Source: Scilla litardierei
Taxonomy: Eukaryota > Streptophyta > Magnoliopsida > Asparagales > Asparagaceae
Assembly (NCBI GenBank): GCA_030789695.1
Contig: JAULAV010008687.1
Span: 114,591 to 178,590 of the forward strand
Direction of reading: 5' to 3'
DNA length: 64,000 bases
In this document: in pieces, positions 22,001 through 34,864 of the stretch
Position numbering within the stretch: the first letter of the stretch is position 1
How the letters are laid out: each line of letters starts with the position of its first letter
Made by a program: the position numbers and the translations under genes
Notes under the pieces: generated by a model
What the model saw: the letters and a program-made list of their open reading frames with translations, nothing else
Told to the model about the DNA's origin: nothing
The model's database searches: none

Positions 22001-25000
22001 TCTACAGTTTACTAAAGATATGGATCTTTTTCTTTAATGATATGATTTTTATGGACTAAGTTTGTATTATCTTATTTTTCATTTGAACATGGCGATCTCC
22101 CGGTTCCAACAAAAATTTTTGGAGAATTTTATGAGCTTCGTGCTATTTTCTACATTTTCTATAAGATATGGATCTATATATTAAATGAGATTATTTTTAT
22201 GGCCTAATTTTGTCTTCTTTTTTAATTAAAGATGGCGATCTCCCGTTTCCAACGAAATTTTTTGCGTATTTTTCTGAGCTCGAGACTTTTTTTTATATTT
22301 TCTGGAATATAAGGATCTTTATATATTGGATATGATTTTTGTTGCCTAATTTTGTCTTCTCTTATTTTCCAGTTGATGATGGCAATCTTTTTGTTAAATA
22401 ATGTGATTTTTTGGCATTATCTTATTTTCTCTTATATTTCAGTTTAAGATGGCGTTCTCCTGGTTACAAGAGACATATTTGCGAATTTTTGACATAGATG
22501 ATATCTTCTATATTTTTTGAAGATATGGATCTTTTTAATAAATAATATGAATTTTTGTCCTAATTTTGTCTTCTCATATTTTTCAGATGAAGATGGCGAT
22601 CTCAGGGTTCCAACTGACATTTTCACAGATTTTCTAAGTTTGGAGCAATTTTTCTACATTTTATGGAAGATTTGGATCATTTTATTAAATGATTTGATTT
22701 TTTGGCCTAATTGTGTCTTCTCTAATTTTTCGTTGAAGATGGCATTCTCTCGGTTCTGATGATATTTTTGCGGATTTTTTTAACATAGAGGCTATTTTCT
22801 ACTTTTTCTGGAAGATATGGATCTTTTTATATATAATTTGATTTTAAAGCTTAATTTTGCCGTCTCTTATTTTTTAAAATTTATATATGGCGATCTCCCG
22901 GTTCCAACGGACATTTTTGCAATTTTTTCTTAGCCACTGGCTATTTTCTAAATTTTCTGTAAGATATGTATCTTTAAATTAAAAGATATGATTTTCTAGA
23001 CTAATTTTGTCTTCTCTTATTTTTCAGTTGAAGATGGTGATCACCCGGTACAAACAGTCATTTTTGCAGATTTTACTTAGCTCGAAGCTATTTTCTGTAT
23101 TTCTTGGAAGATATGCATCTTTTAGTTAAATGATATAATTTTTTGCCTAATTTTGTCTTCTCTTATTTTCAATTGAAGATAGCGATCTCTCCGTTCCAAC
23201 GAACATTTTCTGGATTTTTTAAGCTCGGGGCTATTTTCTGTGTTTCCCGGAAGATATCGATCATTTAATTAAATGATATCATTTTGGCCTAATTTTATCT
23301 TCTCTTATTGTTTAGTTGAAGGTGGCGATCTTCCTGTTCCAACGAGTATTTTTGGAGATTTTTCTGTGCTCGGGGTTATTTTCTATATTTTATTGAAGAT
23401 TGAATATTTTATTAAATGATATGATTTTTAGCCTAATTTTAACTTCTCTTATTTTTCAGTTGAAGATGTCGATCTCCCGGTTCCAACAGATATTTTTGTC
23501 GATTTTTCTAAGCTTGGACTATGTTTCTACATTTTCGTGAAGTTATGAATCTTTTTATTAAATGATATGATTATTTGGCCTAAATTTGTCTTCTTCTATT
23601 TTTCAGTTGAAGATGGCGATCTCCCGGTTCATATGGACATTTTTGCATATTATTCAGACATCATGGCTATTTTCTAAATTTTCTTGAAGATATGGTTATT
23701 TTTATTAAATGATGTGATTTTTGGCCTAATTTTGTCTACTCGTATTTTTCAGTTGAAGATGCTGATCTTCCGTTTCCAACAAAATTTTTTGCAGATTTTT
23801 CGAAGCTCGGTGTTATTTTCTACATTATATAGAAGATATGAATTTTTATTAAATGGTATGATTTTTATATCCTATGTTTTCTTCTCTTATTTTTCAGTTG
23901 AATATTGCGATCTACTAGCTCCAGCGGACATTTTTGCTGATTTTTGTTAGCTTGGGGCAATTTTTCTTAATTTTATGAAAGATACGTATCATTTTATTAA
24001 ATGATATGATTTTTTGGCCTAATGTTGTCTTCTCTTTTTTCAATTGAAGATGGCGTTCTCACGGTTCCATCGGAGATTTTTGTGGATTTTTTTGACCTTG
24101 AAGCTATTTTCTACATTTTCTGGAGATAAGGATCTTTTTATTAAATAATCTGATTTTTGGCCCAATTTTATCTCTTATATTTTTCAGAAGAAGATGGAGA
24201 TCTCCTTGTTCCATGGACATTTTTTGCGTATTTTTTTGAGCTCCGAGCTAATTTCTACATTTTCTATAAAATAAATAATATCTTTAGGTTAAATGATATG
24301 ATTTTTATTGCCTAATTGTGTTTTCTCTTATTTTTCAGTTGCAAATAGCGATCTCCCGGTTCCCATGGACATTTTTGCAGTTTTTTCTGAGCTTGGGGCT
24401 ATTTTCTACATTTTATAAAAGATATGGCTCTTTTTATTAAATGATATGATTTTTAACCTAATTTTGTCTTCTCTTATTTTTCACTTGAAGATGTCAATCT
24501 TCCGCTTCCAACGGACATTTTTACAGATATTTCTGAGCTTGGGACTATTTTTCTACATTTTTGGGAAGTTATGTATCTTTTTATTATATGATATGATTTT
24601 TTGGCCTAATTTTGTCTTCTCTTTTTGTAGTTGAACATAGCGATCTACCATTTCCAACAAACATTTGTGCGGATTTTTCTAAGATCCGAACTAGTTACTA
24701 AATGTTCTGGTAGATATGTATTTTTATATTAAGTGATATGATTTTTATAGTCTAATTTTGTCTTTTCTTATTTTTCAGTTGAAGATGGCGATTTCCCAAT
24801 TCCAACAGATATTTTTGTGGCTATTTCTAAGCACGAGACAATTTTCTATATTTTCGGGAAGTTATAGATCTTTTTATTAAATGAAATGCTTTTTAGGCCT
24901 AATTTTATCTTCTCTTATTTTTTTCATTGAAGATTGTGATCGCCAGGTTCCAACTAATGTTTTTGTAGATTTTTCTGAGCTTCGAGCTATTTTCTGAATT

Positions 25001-28000
25001 TTCAGTGATATATAAATCTTTATGTTAATGATATAATTTTTATTGCCTAATTTTGTTTTCTCAGAATTTTTAGTTGAAGATGTCGATCTCCCTGATCTAA
25101 CAGCCTTTTTGTGGATTTTTCTAAACTCGAAACTTTTTTCTACAGTTTATTGAAGATATAGATCTTTTTATTAAATGAGATGATTTTTATAGATTAATTT
25201 TTTCTTCTCTTATTTTTAGTTGAATATCTCCCGGTTCCAACGGAAATTTTTGCGGAATTATTTGAGCTCTGGGCTATTTTCTACATTTTCTACAAAATAT
25301 GGATCTTTATATTAAATGATATGATTTTTATGGGCTAATTTTGTTTTATCTTATTTTTAGGATGAATATGGCAGTCTCTCGGTTCCAACGGACATTTTTG
25401 CGGATTTTTTTGAGCTCTGTGCTATTTTCTACATTTTCCGCAAGATATGGATCTTTTTATTAAATGATATTATTTTTATGGCCCAATTTTTTCTCATATT
25501 TTTCAGATGAATAGGGCGATCTCCCGTTTCCAACTGAAATTTTTGGTTGTTTTTCTAAGGTCGGGGCTATTTTCCGGTTGATGATGGTGATCTTTTTATT
25601 AAATGATATGATTTCTTGGCCTTATTTTATCTTCGCTTATATTTCGGTTAAAGATCACAATCTCCCGGTTCCAACGGACATTTTTGCGGATTTTTCTGAG
25701 CTCCAGGCTATTTTCCACTTTTTGGAAGATATGGACCCTTTTATTAAATGATATGATATTTTGGCCTAATTTTGTTTTCTCTTATATTTTGGTTGAAGAT
25801 GGCATTCTTTCGGTTCCAGTGGAAATTTTTGCGAATTTTTCTGAGCTTAGGGCTTTTTTGTACACTTTCTGGAAGATATGAATCTTTATATTAAATGATA
25901 TGATTTTTATAGCTTAATGTTGTCTTTTCTTATTTTTTTCTGTTGAAGATAGCGATCTTCCGATTCCAACAGACATTTTTGCGTATTTTTGGGCTTGGTG
26001 CAATTTTCTACATTTATATCACTTTTTATTAAATAACGCGATTTTTATAGCCTACTTTTGTATTCTCTTATTTTTTTCAGTTGAGGCTGGCAATCTCCCA
26101 GTTCCAATGGACATTTGTGCGGAATTGTTTTGTGCTCCGGGCTATGTTTTAAATTTTTTGTATAATATGAATCTTTATATTAAATGATATGATTTTTATA
26201 ACCTAATTTTTCATCTCTTATTTTTCAGTTGAAGATGGCGATCTCCATTTTCCAAGGGACATTTTTGCGGATTTTTATGAGATCGGGGCTATTTTCTACA
26301 TTTTGAAACCTTTTGAATCGTTTTATTAAATGATATAATTTTTTGTCCTAATTTTGTTTTCTTTTATTTTTTAGTTGAAGATTGCAATCTCCCGTTTCTA
26401 ACGGACATTTTGCATATTATTCTGACTTCGGGACTATTTTCAAAATTCTCTGGAAGATATGTATCTTTTTATTAAATGATAATATTTTTGGCCTAATTTT
26501 GTCTTCCTTTATTTTTCAGTTGAAGATGGCGATCTCCATATTCCAACGGATTTTTATAAGGTCGGTTCTATTTTCTACATTTTTATAAATGATCTGATTT
26601 TTATAGCCTACGTTTGTCTTCTCTTATTTTTTCCAGTTGAAAATGGCGATCTTCCAGTTCCAAGGGACATGTTTGTGGATTTTTTAGCTTAAGTCTGTTG
26701 TTCTACATTTTCAGAAAGATATGGATCTTTTATGAAATGATATGATTTTTTACCGTAATTTTGTCTTCTCTATTTTTCAGAAGAAGATGACGATCTCCCA
26801 GTTCCAACGAACATTTTTGCGGACTTTTCAGTTCTCCGGGATATTTTCTACATGTTTTGTAAGATATGAATCTTTATATTAAATGATATGATTTTTATAG
26901 TCTAATTTTTTCTACTCTTTTTTCAGTTGTAGATGACGATCTCCAAATTCGAACAGAAATTTTGGCAGATTTTTCGAAGTTCGGTGTTATTTTCTACATT
27001 TTATGGAAGATATCAATTTATTATTAAATGATATGATTTTTAGTTCCTACATTTTTCTTCTCTTACTTTTAAGTTGAATATTGCGATCTACTAATTCCAG
27101 CAGACATTTTTACTGATTTTTGTTAGCTTGGGGCTATTTTTCTTCGTTTTACGGAAGATATGGATCATTATATTAAATGATATGATTGGTTGGCCTAATG
27201 TTGTTTTCTCTTATTTTTAGTTGAAGATGGCATTCTCACAGTTGAGGATATGATCTTTTTTAAATGATACGATTTTTAGGCCTAACTTATTCTTCTTTTA
27301 TTTTGCAGATGAAAATGGTGATCTTCCGGTTCCAACGAACATTTTCGCGTATTTTTCTGAGCTCTGAGCTATTTTCTAAACTTTCTGTAAGATTGAATCT
27401 TTAGATTAAATGATATCATTTTATGGTCTAATTTTGTCTTCTCTGATTTATTAGTTGATGATGTCGATCTCCCGGTTCCAACGACCATTTTTGCAGATTT
27501 TTCTAAACACGGAACTATTTTCTACCGTTTATTAAAGATATGGATCTTTTTATTAAATGATATGATTTTTATAGACAAAGTTTATCTTCTCCTAATTTTT
27601 CACTTGAATATGGCGATCTCCATGTTCCAATGAAATTTTTTGTGGAATTTTCTGAGATCTATGCTATTTCTACTTTTTCAGTTAGATATGAATCTTTGTA
27701 TTAAATGATATGATTTTTATGGCCTAATTTGTCTTCTCATTTTTTTCAGTTGAAGAAGGCGATCCCCCGGTTCCAACGGACTTTTATGTGGATTTTTTAA
27801 GCTCTGGGATATTTTCAATATTTTTTGTAAAATATTGATCTGTATATTAAATGATATGATTTTTATGGCCTAATTTTGGCTTCTCTAATTTTTCAGGTGA
27901 AGATGGAGATCTCTCGTTTCTAATGGAAAATTTTGCGTATTTTTCTAAGCTTGGGGCTATTTTCTATATTTTCTGGAATATAAGAATCTTTATATTTTTT

Positions 28001-28497
28001 GATATGAATTTTGTAGCCTAATTTTGTCTTCTCTTATTTTCCAGTTGATGATGGCGATCTTTTTATTAAATGATATGAATTTTTGGCCTTATTTTGTCTT
28101 CTCTTATATTTCGGTTGAAGATGGAGATCTCCCGGTTCTAACGGACATTTTTGCATATTTATTGAGCTCCGAGCTATTTTTAACATTTTTGGAAGATATG
28201 GGTAGTTTTGTTAAATGATATCAGAGGACAAAATTTGGCCAAAAATGTCCGTTGAAATCGGGCAATCGACATCTTCAACTGAAATATAAGAGAAGACAAA
28301 ATTGGAAACTGGAAAATCGCCATCTTCATGTATAAAAATGTCCGTTGTAAGCGGAATATTGCCATCTTCAACTGAGAAGATTTTTATATATCATTATCTG
28401 AGCTTAGTACTATTTTCTACATTTTATGAAAGATATGGATCTTTTTATTAGTTGATATGATTTTTATAGCCTAAATTGGTCTTCTCTTATTTTCCAG
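19022..28497 (+). repeat. ~147-bp satellite array, left block
   Basis: Roughly 65 tandem units. A typical unit reads TTGAAGATGGCGATCTCCCG, GTTCCAACGGACATTTTTGC, GGATTTTTCTGAGCTC, GCTATTTTCTACATTTTC, GGAAGATATGGATC, TTTTTATTAAATGATATGAT, TTTTTGGCCTAATTTTGTCT and TCTCTTATTTTTCAG. Spacings between successive GAAGATGG landmarks measured around 22735-23755 are 148, 147, 145, 143, 144, 147 and 146. Units differ by many substitutions and small indels; a few are shortened, for example at 22375, 25580 and 28047. Rare variants recur kilobases apart, pointing to higher-order repeats of about 2.5-3.2 kb. Short frames inside simply reflect the repeat and are not genes. Confidence 0.93.
28222..28376 (-). 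repeat. Inverted satellite segment in the left array
   Basis: Within the otherwise same-direction array, this stretch reads as the reverse complement of the unit: AAAATGTCCGTTGAAATCGG, CATCTTCAACTGAAATATAAG and AGAAGACAAAATT. It starts after GATATCAGAG. An equivalent inversion with the same left border lies at 55961-56075. Confidence 0.8.
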
Positions 28498-28564
28498 TCT
28501 AAGATGTTGTCTCAGCCTCGCGTAACGATATGGTTCCTGGACAAATACCTGGACCATCTGTCAG
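28498..28564 (+). pseudogene. Helitron Rep/helicase exon A (degenerate, fused to satellite)
   Basis: This 67-nt stretch runs from a satellite-derived acceptor (TTATTTTCCAG) to GTCAG|GTTATTATCC. In the frame that continues into exon B it encodes DVVSASRNDMVPGQIPGPSVR after a TAA. It is a diverged copy of the last third of exon B (EDEVSVSQNDKIFAQDAEPSTR), sharing GTCTCAG, the CCATCT..CAG end and the donor. Its first bases (CAG T.TAAGATG) line up with the satellite unit (CAG TTGAAGATG). Confidence 0.55.
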
Positions 28565-28647
28565 GTTATTATCCACCCGATTAAACATAAAATCTATACT
28601 ACTATCATGTATTTTAATTGTAATTAGTTTAGGTGTAATTTGGAAAG

Positions 28648-28845
28648 GTCTTTAGCTCAACGTAGAAGGCAAGATCGAGAACAAAAACAAGGAAACATAT
28701 TATCTCAATATATAACTCCTAACAGTATACTTGATATACCTCAAAGCACTCATGCATTACCAACTTCTCCCGTTGAACATGAAGATGAGGTCTCAGTCTC
28801 ACAAAATGATAAGATATTTGCCCAAGATGCCGAGCCATCTACCAG
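28648..28845 (+). pseudogene. Helitron Rep/helicase exon B
   Basis: The 198-nt segment lies between AAAG (acceptor of an 83-nt intron, 28565-28647) and ACCAG|GTTATTATC. It encodes LAQRRRQDREQKQG, SQYITPNSILDIPQ and EDEVSVSQNDKIF. The start of exon C is a second copy of this module (LAQHQRREREHKLQN, SRYMTPISIPQI). Splicing A-B-C keeps phase 2 throughout. In plant Helitron proteins this basic N-terminal region precedes the Rep domain; its role is not known to me. Confidence 0.65.
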
Positions 28846-28917
28846 GTTATTATCTATACAATCTACTCTACTTTAATGTAATGTAATTTTATTTAATGTT
28901 GGTGCTATTTTGGATAG

Positions 28918-30996
28918 GTATTTAGCTCAACATCAAAGGAGAGAACGAGAACACAAACTACAAAACATATCTCGATATATGACTCCTATCAGTATACCTC
29001 AAATAACACCTCCATTCGCAACTTCTCATGCTGAACAAGAAGAAGATCACTCAGCTTCGATGTTAGTATGTAGGTCAACTCATCATAGAGCTGGTCCCTC
29101 AACACAGGATGCTTATGGTCGACATTATCTTGGTTTAATGAACATTCCATGCCCTCATTGTTCGGCCTGACATTGGTTGGATGAACAGTTGTCTAGATCA
29201 ACTTTGACAATACATAACTTTGGAACATGTTGTTTGCAAGGAAAAGTAAAATTGGAGAAACTTAATGAACCCCCTCCAGCACTTCGAGAATTATATGATG
29301 GGGACAGTGAGCAATCCAAATCATTTCGAAAGTATACTCGGGAGTATAATGCAGCTAATGCATTTACCAGCCTTGGTGCGACAATGAATCAAAGATTGAT
29401 TGCTGGCAGGGGCCCGAACATATTTACTATTCATGGAGAGTTATGCCATCGAACAGGATCACTTCTGCCACAACTGGATCAAACAGCAAGTTATTGTCAA
29501 CTTTATATATATGATCCGGATTCTGCTATACAGTTACGAAGTAATAGAAATCCACATTTGAGAAAGGATGTCTTACAAATTATTCAAAATTGTCTATCGG
29601 ACATAAACTCATTCATCCAACTATATTGTCAGGCTTATTCTGTTTTATCTCTAGCAGATTTATGTGGTCATGATCTTCCTGTATATCTCCATTACAATTC
29701 AAACAAGGATCGTCGCAGTTATAACCTCATTTTACTTGGAGATGGCTATCGACCTTCCGTGATGCGAGATATTGTTTTACATCTACGAGGAAATAATCAA
29801 TTAATGCAAATTAATGAGGCTCATCCTGCATACTTACCATTACACTATGTCTTATTATTTCCTGATGGTCAGCTTGGATGGGAACCTGAGTTGAAGCAGT
29901 GGGATCCAGTTCAAAACAAATCCTCAAGTAGACGACTTACCATGTGTGAGTTTTATAGCTACCGTATATTTAAAAGACATAATGAGTATTCTGCAATTTT
30001 GAGAGCTGGAAAATTATTCCAAGAGTTCATAGTTGATGCTTGGGCAGCAACTGAGCAACACTGTTTGATATTCATCAAACTTAATCAAAGAAAACTTCGC
30101 TCAGAGCTATATCAGGGTCTTGCAGATATTGATGCCTATGTCAAATGTGACCAAATTGGACAGCGCATGATACTTCCCTCATCTTTCACTGGCAGTGCCC
30201 GTCATATGTTTGAAATCTTTCAAGACTCAATGGCTATCACACGTTATAACCAGCACCCGGATATTTTTCTTACCATGACTGCAAATCCAAAGTGGCCGGA
30301 AATTACTTCGGCTCTACTACCCAATCAAAAGGCTACCGACCGGGCAGATTTAGTTGCACGTTTATTTGAGTTAAAAAGAAAGGCTTTGATACAGGAGATT
30401 GATGTTAATAATGTATTTGGAAAGAAAGTAGCGCATGTATTTACAATTGAATTTCAGAAATGTGGTCTTCCACATATGCATGCTCTTTTCTTTCTTCGTG
30501 GTCCAGATAAGATTTGTACATGTGATCAAGTGGATAGAATTGTTTGTGCTGAGTTTCCTGATCCTGCTCAAGATCCTTCATTATTCGATACTGTGTCAAA
30601 ATGTATGGTACATGGACCATGTGGTGTTCGAAATCCAAATGCTTCATGTATGGAAAATGGTAAATGTACTAAGAAATACCCTCGAAATTATGCAGATGCA
30701 ACAACCATGGATCGTGATGGATATCTTATTTATCGTCGTCGTAATAATGAACATCGATATACTCTAAGGGGGCATCAAGTTGATAACCGAGATGTTGTTC
30801 CGTACAACATGTATCTCTCAAGACGCTTTAACTGCTATATTAATGTCGAAGTTTGTGTTGGGGTAAGATGTGTGAAGTACATTCATAAGTATATTTATAA
30901 AGGTCATGATCGGACCACAATGGTGTTGGGCGCAGTAGATGAGATCCAACAATACCTTGATGCAAGATATATTGGACCACCTGAGGCAGCTTGGTG
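28918..30996 (+). pseudogene. Helitron Rep (HUH nuclease) part of the Rep/helicase gene
   Basis: Exon C starts after a 72-nt intron (28846-28917). A TGA at 29168-29170 breaks the frame after CPHCSA; reading resumes HWLDEQLS in the same frame. The segment GDGYRPSVMRDIVLHLRG with LPLHYVLLFPDGQLGWEP is the conserved core ahead of Rep, followed by FLTMTANPKWPEI. The HUH motif is GLPHMH (His codons 30473-30475 and 30479-30481). The two catalytic tyrosines of the rolling-circle nuclease are in KYIHKYIYKG (codons 30878-30880 and 30890-30892). The frame ends at a one-base shift near 30992-30995 (AAW then a stop), after which the protein continues in the next frame. It nicks and joins DNA during Helitron transposition. 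Confidence 0.93.
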
Positions 30997-32433
30997 ATAT
31001 TTGAGCATCCCTTACATCAGGAGATTCCGTCAGTTCAAAGATTGATACTTCATTTACCAGGTCAACTTCGTGTTATTTTTGATCCAGATGAAGATGTAAA
31101 TGCAATAAGGTCAAGGGCTGAAAACGAGAAGACAACTTTGACTGAATTTTTTACATGTTGCGCTTTGCATGAGTCTGCACATGATCTCACATATCAAGAA
31201 TTTCCTCAAACGTTTGTGTGGCATTCGTCAACAAAGGTCTGGACTCCAAGACAATCTGGATATGCAATAGACAGAATGTATTTTGCATCCCCTAATTCTG
31301 GTGAGCGATTTTATCTACGGTTGCTACTAACAGTTGTTAAAGGGCCAACATCGTGGGAAAATTTACGCACATACAATACTATCGAGTACCATACATTTAA
31401 ATCAACATGTATTGCAAGAGGTCTTCTTTAAGATGATTCTGAGTGGAGACAATGTCTTTCCGAGGCTTCCATTATGAAAACAGGATATCAATTACGAAGA
31501 CTGTTTTGTATTATTCTTATCGAATGTTCGCCGATCGACCCCCTTGCATTATGGAATGAATTTTCAATGCACATTTGCGATGATCTTCCACATAAGCTAC
31601 ACACTTTATTTGCAATTTCTACCCCAACTCAAGGCCATCTTGAAGATTATGGATTATTCATTATCAATGAATTGCTTGAGGAGTACGGTAAGTGTCTATC
31701 CGACTTTCCACCAATGCCATTTCCTGCTGGAGATTGGAATGCAATTGTTGGCAATAGATTGTTGCATGAACATCAGGAACTTATAAATAAAGTGAAACAA
31801 ATGGATGCACAAAAAGACATTGATTGTCTCAATGATGCACAACACAATGCGTATTCAGCAATTACTTCATCCGTATTTGAAAATAAAGGTAATACATTCT
31901 TCTTGAGCGGCGGTGCTGAAACTGGAAAGACTTTTTTGTACAATGCAATAGCAACAATGTCGCGTAGTCTTGGAAATATAGTTATCACCGTCGCGTCTTC
32001 CGGTATTGCATCATTGCTACTTAGCGGAGGTCGGACTGCACATTCCACATTTCGTATCCCGTTAGATGTCCACAATAATTCAATTTGTAATTTTAGCAAG
32101 CAATCAATGCAAGCACAATTATTCAGAAAAGCGAAACTTATAATATGGGATGAGGTACCTATGCAACATCGGCACTGTGTTGAGGCAGTGGATCGATTGT
32201 TAAAAGATATCTGTGATAACAACATTGCGTTTGGTGGTATTACTGTTGTTCTTGGTGGTGACTTTCGACAAATCTTGCCCGGCATACCAAAGGGGGTTCA
32301 AGAAGAAATTGTTAGCGCCTCATTGAGACGATCTGTATTATGGTGCTCTGTACAAGTTTTGATATTGGATCAGCATATGCGGTTAAATAACTCATCTACT
32401 GAGAATACAAATTTTGCAAAATTTATTTTGGAG
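30994..32433 (+). pseudogene. Helitron helicase (PIF1-like), N-terminal part
   Basis: The frame takes over from Rep with IFEHPLHQEIPSVQRL and runs to the splice donor at 32434. A TAA at 31429-31431 (ARGLL* DDSEW) is a probable CAA to TAA change. The superfamily 1 helicase motifs are Walker A GGAETGKT (31909-31932), Walker B IIWDEVPM (Asp-Glu codons 32149-32154) and [10 protein letters not shown]. The start of Walker A is not the usual GPGGTGKT, but the GKT core is kept. It would unwind DNA behind the Rep nick. Upstream, [20 protein letters not shown] is also typical of plant Helitron proteins. Confidence 0.92.
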
Positions 32434-32519
32434 GTATTTTATTTCAAGCCTAATTCAATTTTACGAACTATTTTTATCTTAACCATTCCTTAAACTTAAA
32501 TTATATCTATATGTATTAG
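32434..32519 (+). other. Helicase intron, 86 nt
   Basis: TTGGAG|GTATTTTATT opens it and ATATGTATTAG|GTTGGGAC closes it. Removal joins KFILE to VGTNPTEVVELPYN in phase 0, and the helicase text continues sensibly; retention gives a stop at 32491-32493. Confidence 0.7.
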
Positions 32520-32814
32520 GTTGGGACAAATCCTACAGAAGTGGTAGAACTTCCTTATAACATATTCAGGTGCAAGGATTTAAACAAGTTAATACTTCGA
32601 ATTTATCCGCAGCTTGATATTGAGGGTGCAGCGACTCCGGCATACCTTACTGAACGAATAATTTTTTCTGCACAGAATGATGATGTTACTTTTATAAATG
32701 CTGCTGCATTAAACATTTTTCCGGGACAGAAGATTATGTATCAAGCTGCAGACAGTTTGTCTGAAAATGAAGAAACCGATCCAACCATTATAAATAGATA
32801 TCCAACTGAGTATA
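32520..32814 (+). pseudogene. Helitron helicase, middle part up to the gypsy insertion
   Basis: The frame begins VGTNPTEVVELPYN and carries DIEGAATPAYLTERIIFSAQN and NAAALNIFPGQ, regions between the helicase motor domains. It is cut at 32814 by the LTR start TGTAACGG. The codons before the cut (YPTEY) and after the element ([11 protein letters not shown]) are in the same frame across one copy of the target duplication. Confidence 0.9.
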
Positions 32815-33382
32815 TGTAACGGTCACATTCCGACCGTACGTAATTTAGCGCGTATCTTTGTTTTCGTATGCGTTTTTCATTTTATTACTATTTTTTGTAG
32901 CTCAAAATCGTGATCAGATCCCGTATTTACGATCCTCTCGAAGGCGCGATCACCCCGATATTTTCTTTGTAATTTTTGGATGTCGGAGGACCAATCCGCT
33001 TATCTCATTTTAAATTTTGTTTTTTTAAATTTTTTTTCTCAAAATGCGTTTGTATTAAAGTGGCAGTACGTTTTTTTTTCCTAAAACAAAACACATAATA
33101 ATTATTTTATTTTTTTTAAACTCAAACCTAAATTAACAGTTTCCTAATAATCTAAATACCCCAGGTCTATTTCTTTAAAGAGGATCTTGTTTTGATTTTT
33201 TTTGCGTTATCTCCCCACTATCTCAGGTTATCTCCCCACTCCCCGAATCTCTCTCCAGGCAACGAATCCTTCCCTTTCCCATTTTATTAAAAAAAGGCTA
33301 ACCGAGTCCCAACACTCAACCGCACGTGAGGACTGCCCCAGGCCCTCTTTCTATTTTTTTTTCAAAGACATACTCTCCCCTC

Positions 33383-33389
33383 TATATAG
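33383..33389 (+). promoter_or_regulatory. TATA box of the gypsy element 2 LTR
   Basis: TATATAG in CCCCTCTATATAGCTAAGCC. The same box is at 38689-38695 in the other LTR. A second AT box, CTATAAAATATAA, lies about 120 bp further on (33505 region), so which one is used is uncertain. Confidence 0.45.
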
Positions 33390-34864
33390 CTAAGCCTAAG
33401 CCATACTATTTTGACAGCCAACCCTAGAGGAAACTAGGGTTTCTAATTTTCCTTTTGAACCGCACAACACAGCAGCCTTTTGTTCACCCAATCACTCTCC
33501 CTACTCTATAAAATATAAACCTAAGTCTGTCTTTTCTCACAACAGAACCCTAGGGGAAGCTAGGGTTTCCTAACTTCTACAGTCGCACCCACCACAAGCT
33601 CACGTTCCTATTCTAAGCCCGCCTCCTGGCTGAGCTTCTCTTCCCCTCTCTTCATCCCCTCGGCCAAGCCTCCCACCGTCGGCCCCTCGCCGGACAACCC
33701 CGCCTCTTGACCATGTCCTTCTCCTCCTCTCCCTAACTCAGCTTACCCCCGTCTCCGGTGCCTTGACTCCGTCGCGGCCGCCTGAACAGACCCGCCACCC
33801 GCCGCTCTTCGTACGCAGACAGTAGCAGCGGCAGCTACGTTTTCCGGCGCCTCCCTTCATCGACTCAGGAGACCATCACTGCCCTGTGTCACGAGTTGCC
33901 TTCTCCACTGCGACGACGACGCCTGAGCCTCTCCTTGATCTCCCCACGAGCCCTGTCGTTGGAGCCGCTCAGCCTGACGTCGACCTGCGCTTCTCAGCCA
34001 CCTGCATGCAACGGCAACGAAGAGGAACGACGGGCTGGGTTTAATACGTGAGTTGTCCTCTCATTGCTTGGAACTTATTACATATGTGGTCAAGTTATAT
34101 ATAATAGTAATATATATAGCTTATATACAAGTTACACAGTCTTAAAAATATATTATCTTTATGTAAACTTTGAGTTCCATGTTATATAATGTTTTAGACT
34201 TTATTTTGCAAATATACAGTATATTGGCTCCTAGGTTAGCTTAATACTTTGCAAAACAGTAAATTATAAGTAGTAGTTATGAGTATATATATTTATATGA
34301 GTTGGGTAAATAATACTGTTAAGGATTCTCAGGGTTGGTATTAGTCTTATGGTGCAGATAACCACGTCTCCCACCGCGATCCATCATCGTTACCAGTTCC
34401 GACGTTAAACTCACACGCGACCGTTAGACCAGGTTGGTCCCCTAACTCGTAGCAAACCCACACCGTAGCAAAACTGAACCCTACCTAAAATCGGACGACT
34501 GTAACTAAATTTACTTTCTGCTCCCTTAAAACAACGTGGAACCGTAGATCGACGATCGGACTTTTTGACTGTGCACATCCACCACAGGCAAGTGTACTCA
34601 CTTGCTCTTTCGGTCGTGCCTAGGCCTTAGACTGTTAGAACTATTAAACTGTGAACAAAGAGAACCGGACCTGAAATGATAGCATCCGGGACGCCCCTGA
34701 CGACTTAGACTTGACGACGAAGTCTGAGCGTAACAACAACAACTTTTGACACCTTAGGGTTATCTTGTGTGTGCGTGTGTGTGGACACCCTAGAACAACT
34801 TTGCCTTGCCATGTCATGAACATCTTGCACGTCGTGTCTTGTGTAGCCTATGGACAATGAGACG

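Noticed and set aside
19022..28497. CRISPR-like array
   Set aside because: The repeats are ~147 bp, diverged and directly adjacent, with no spacers; the setting is a plant genome.
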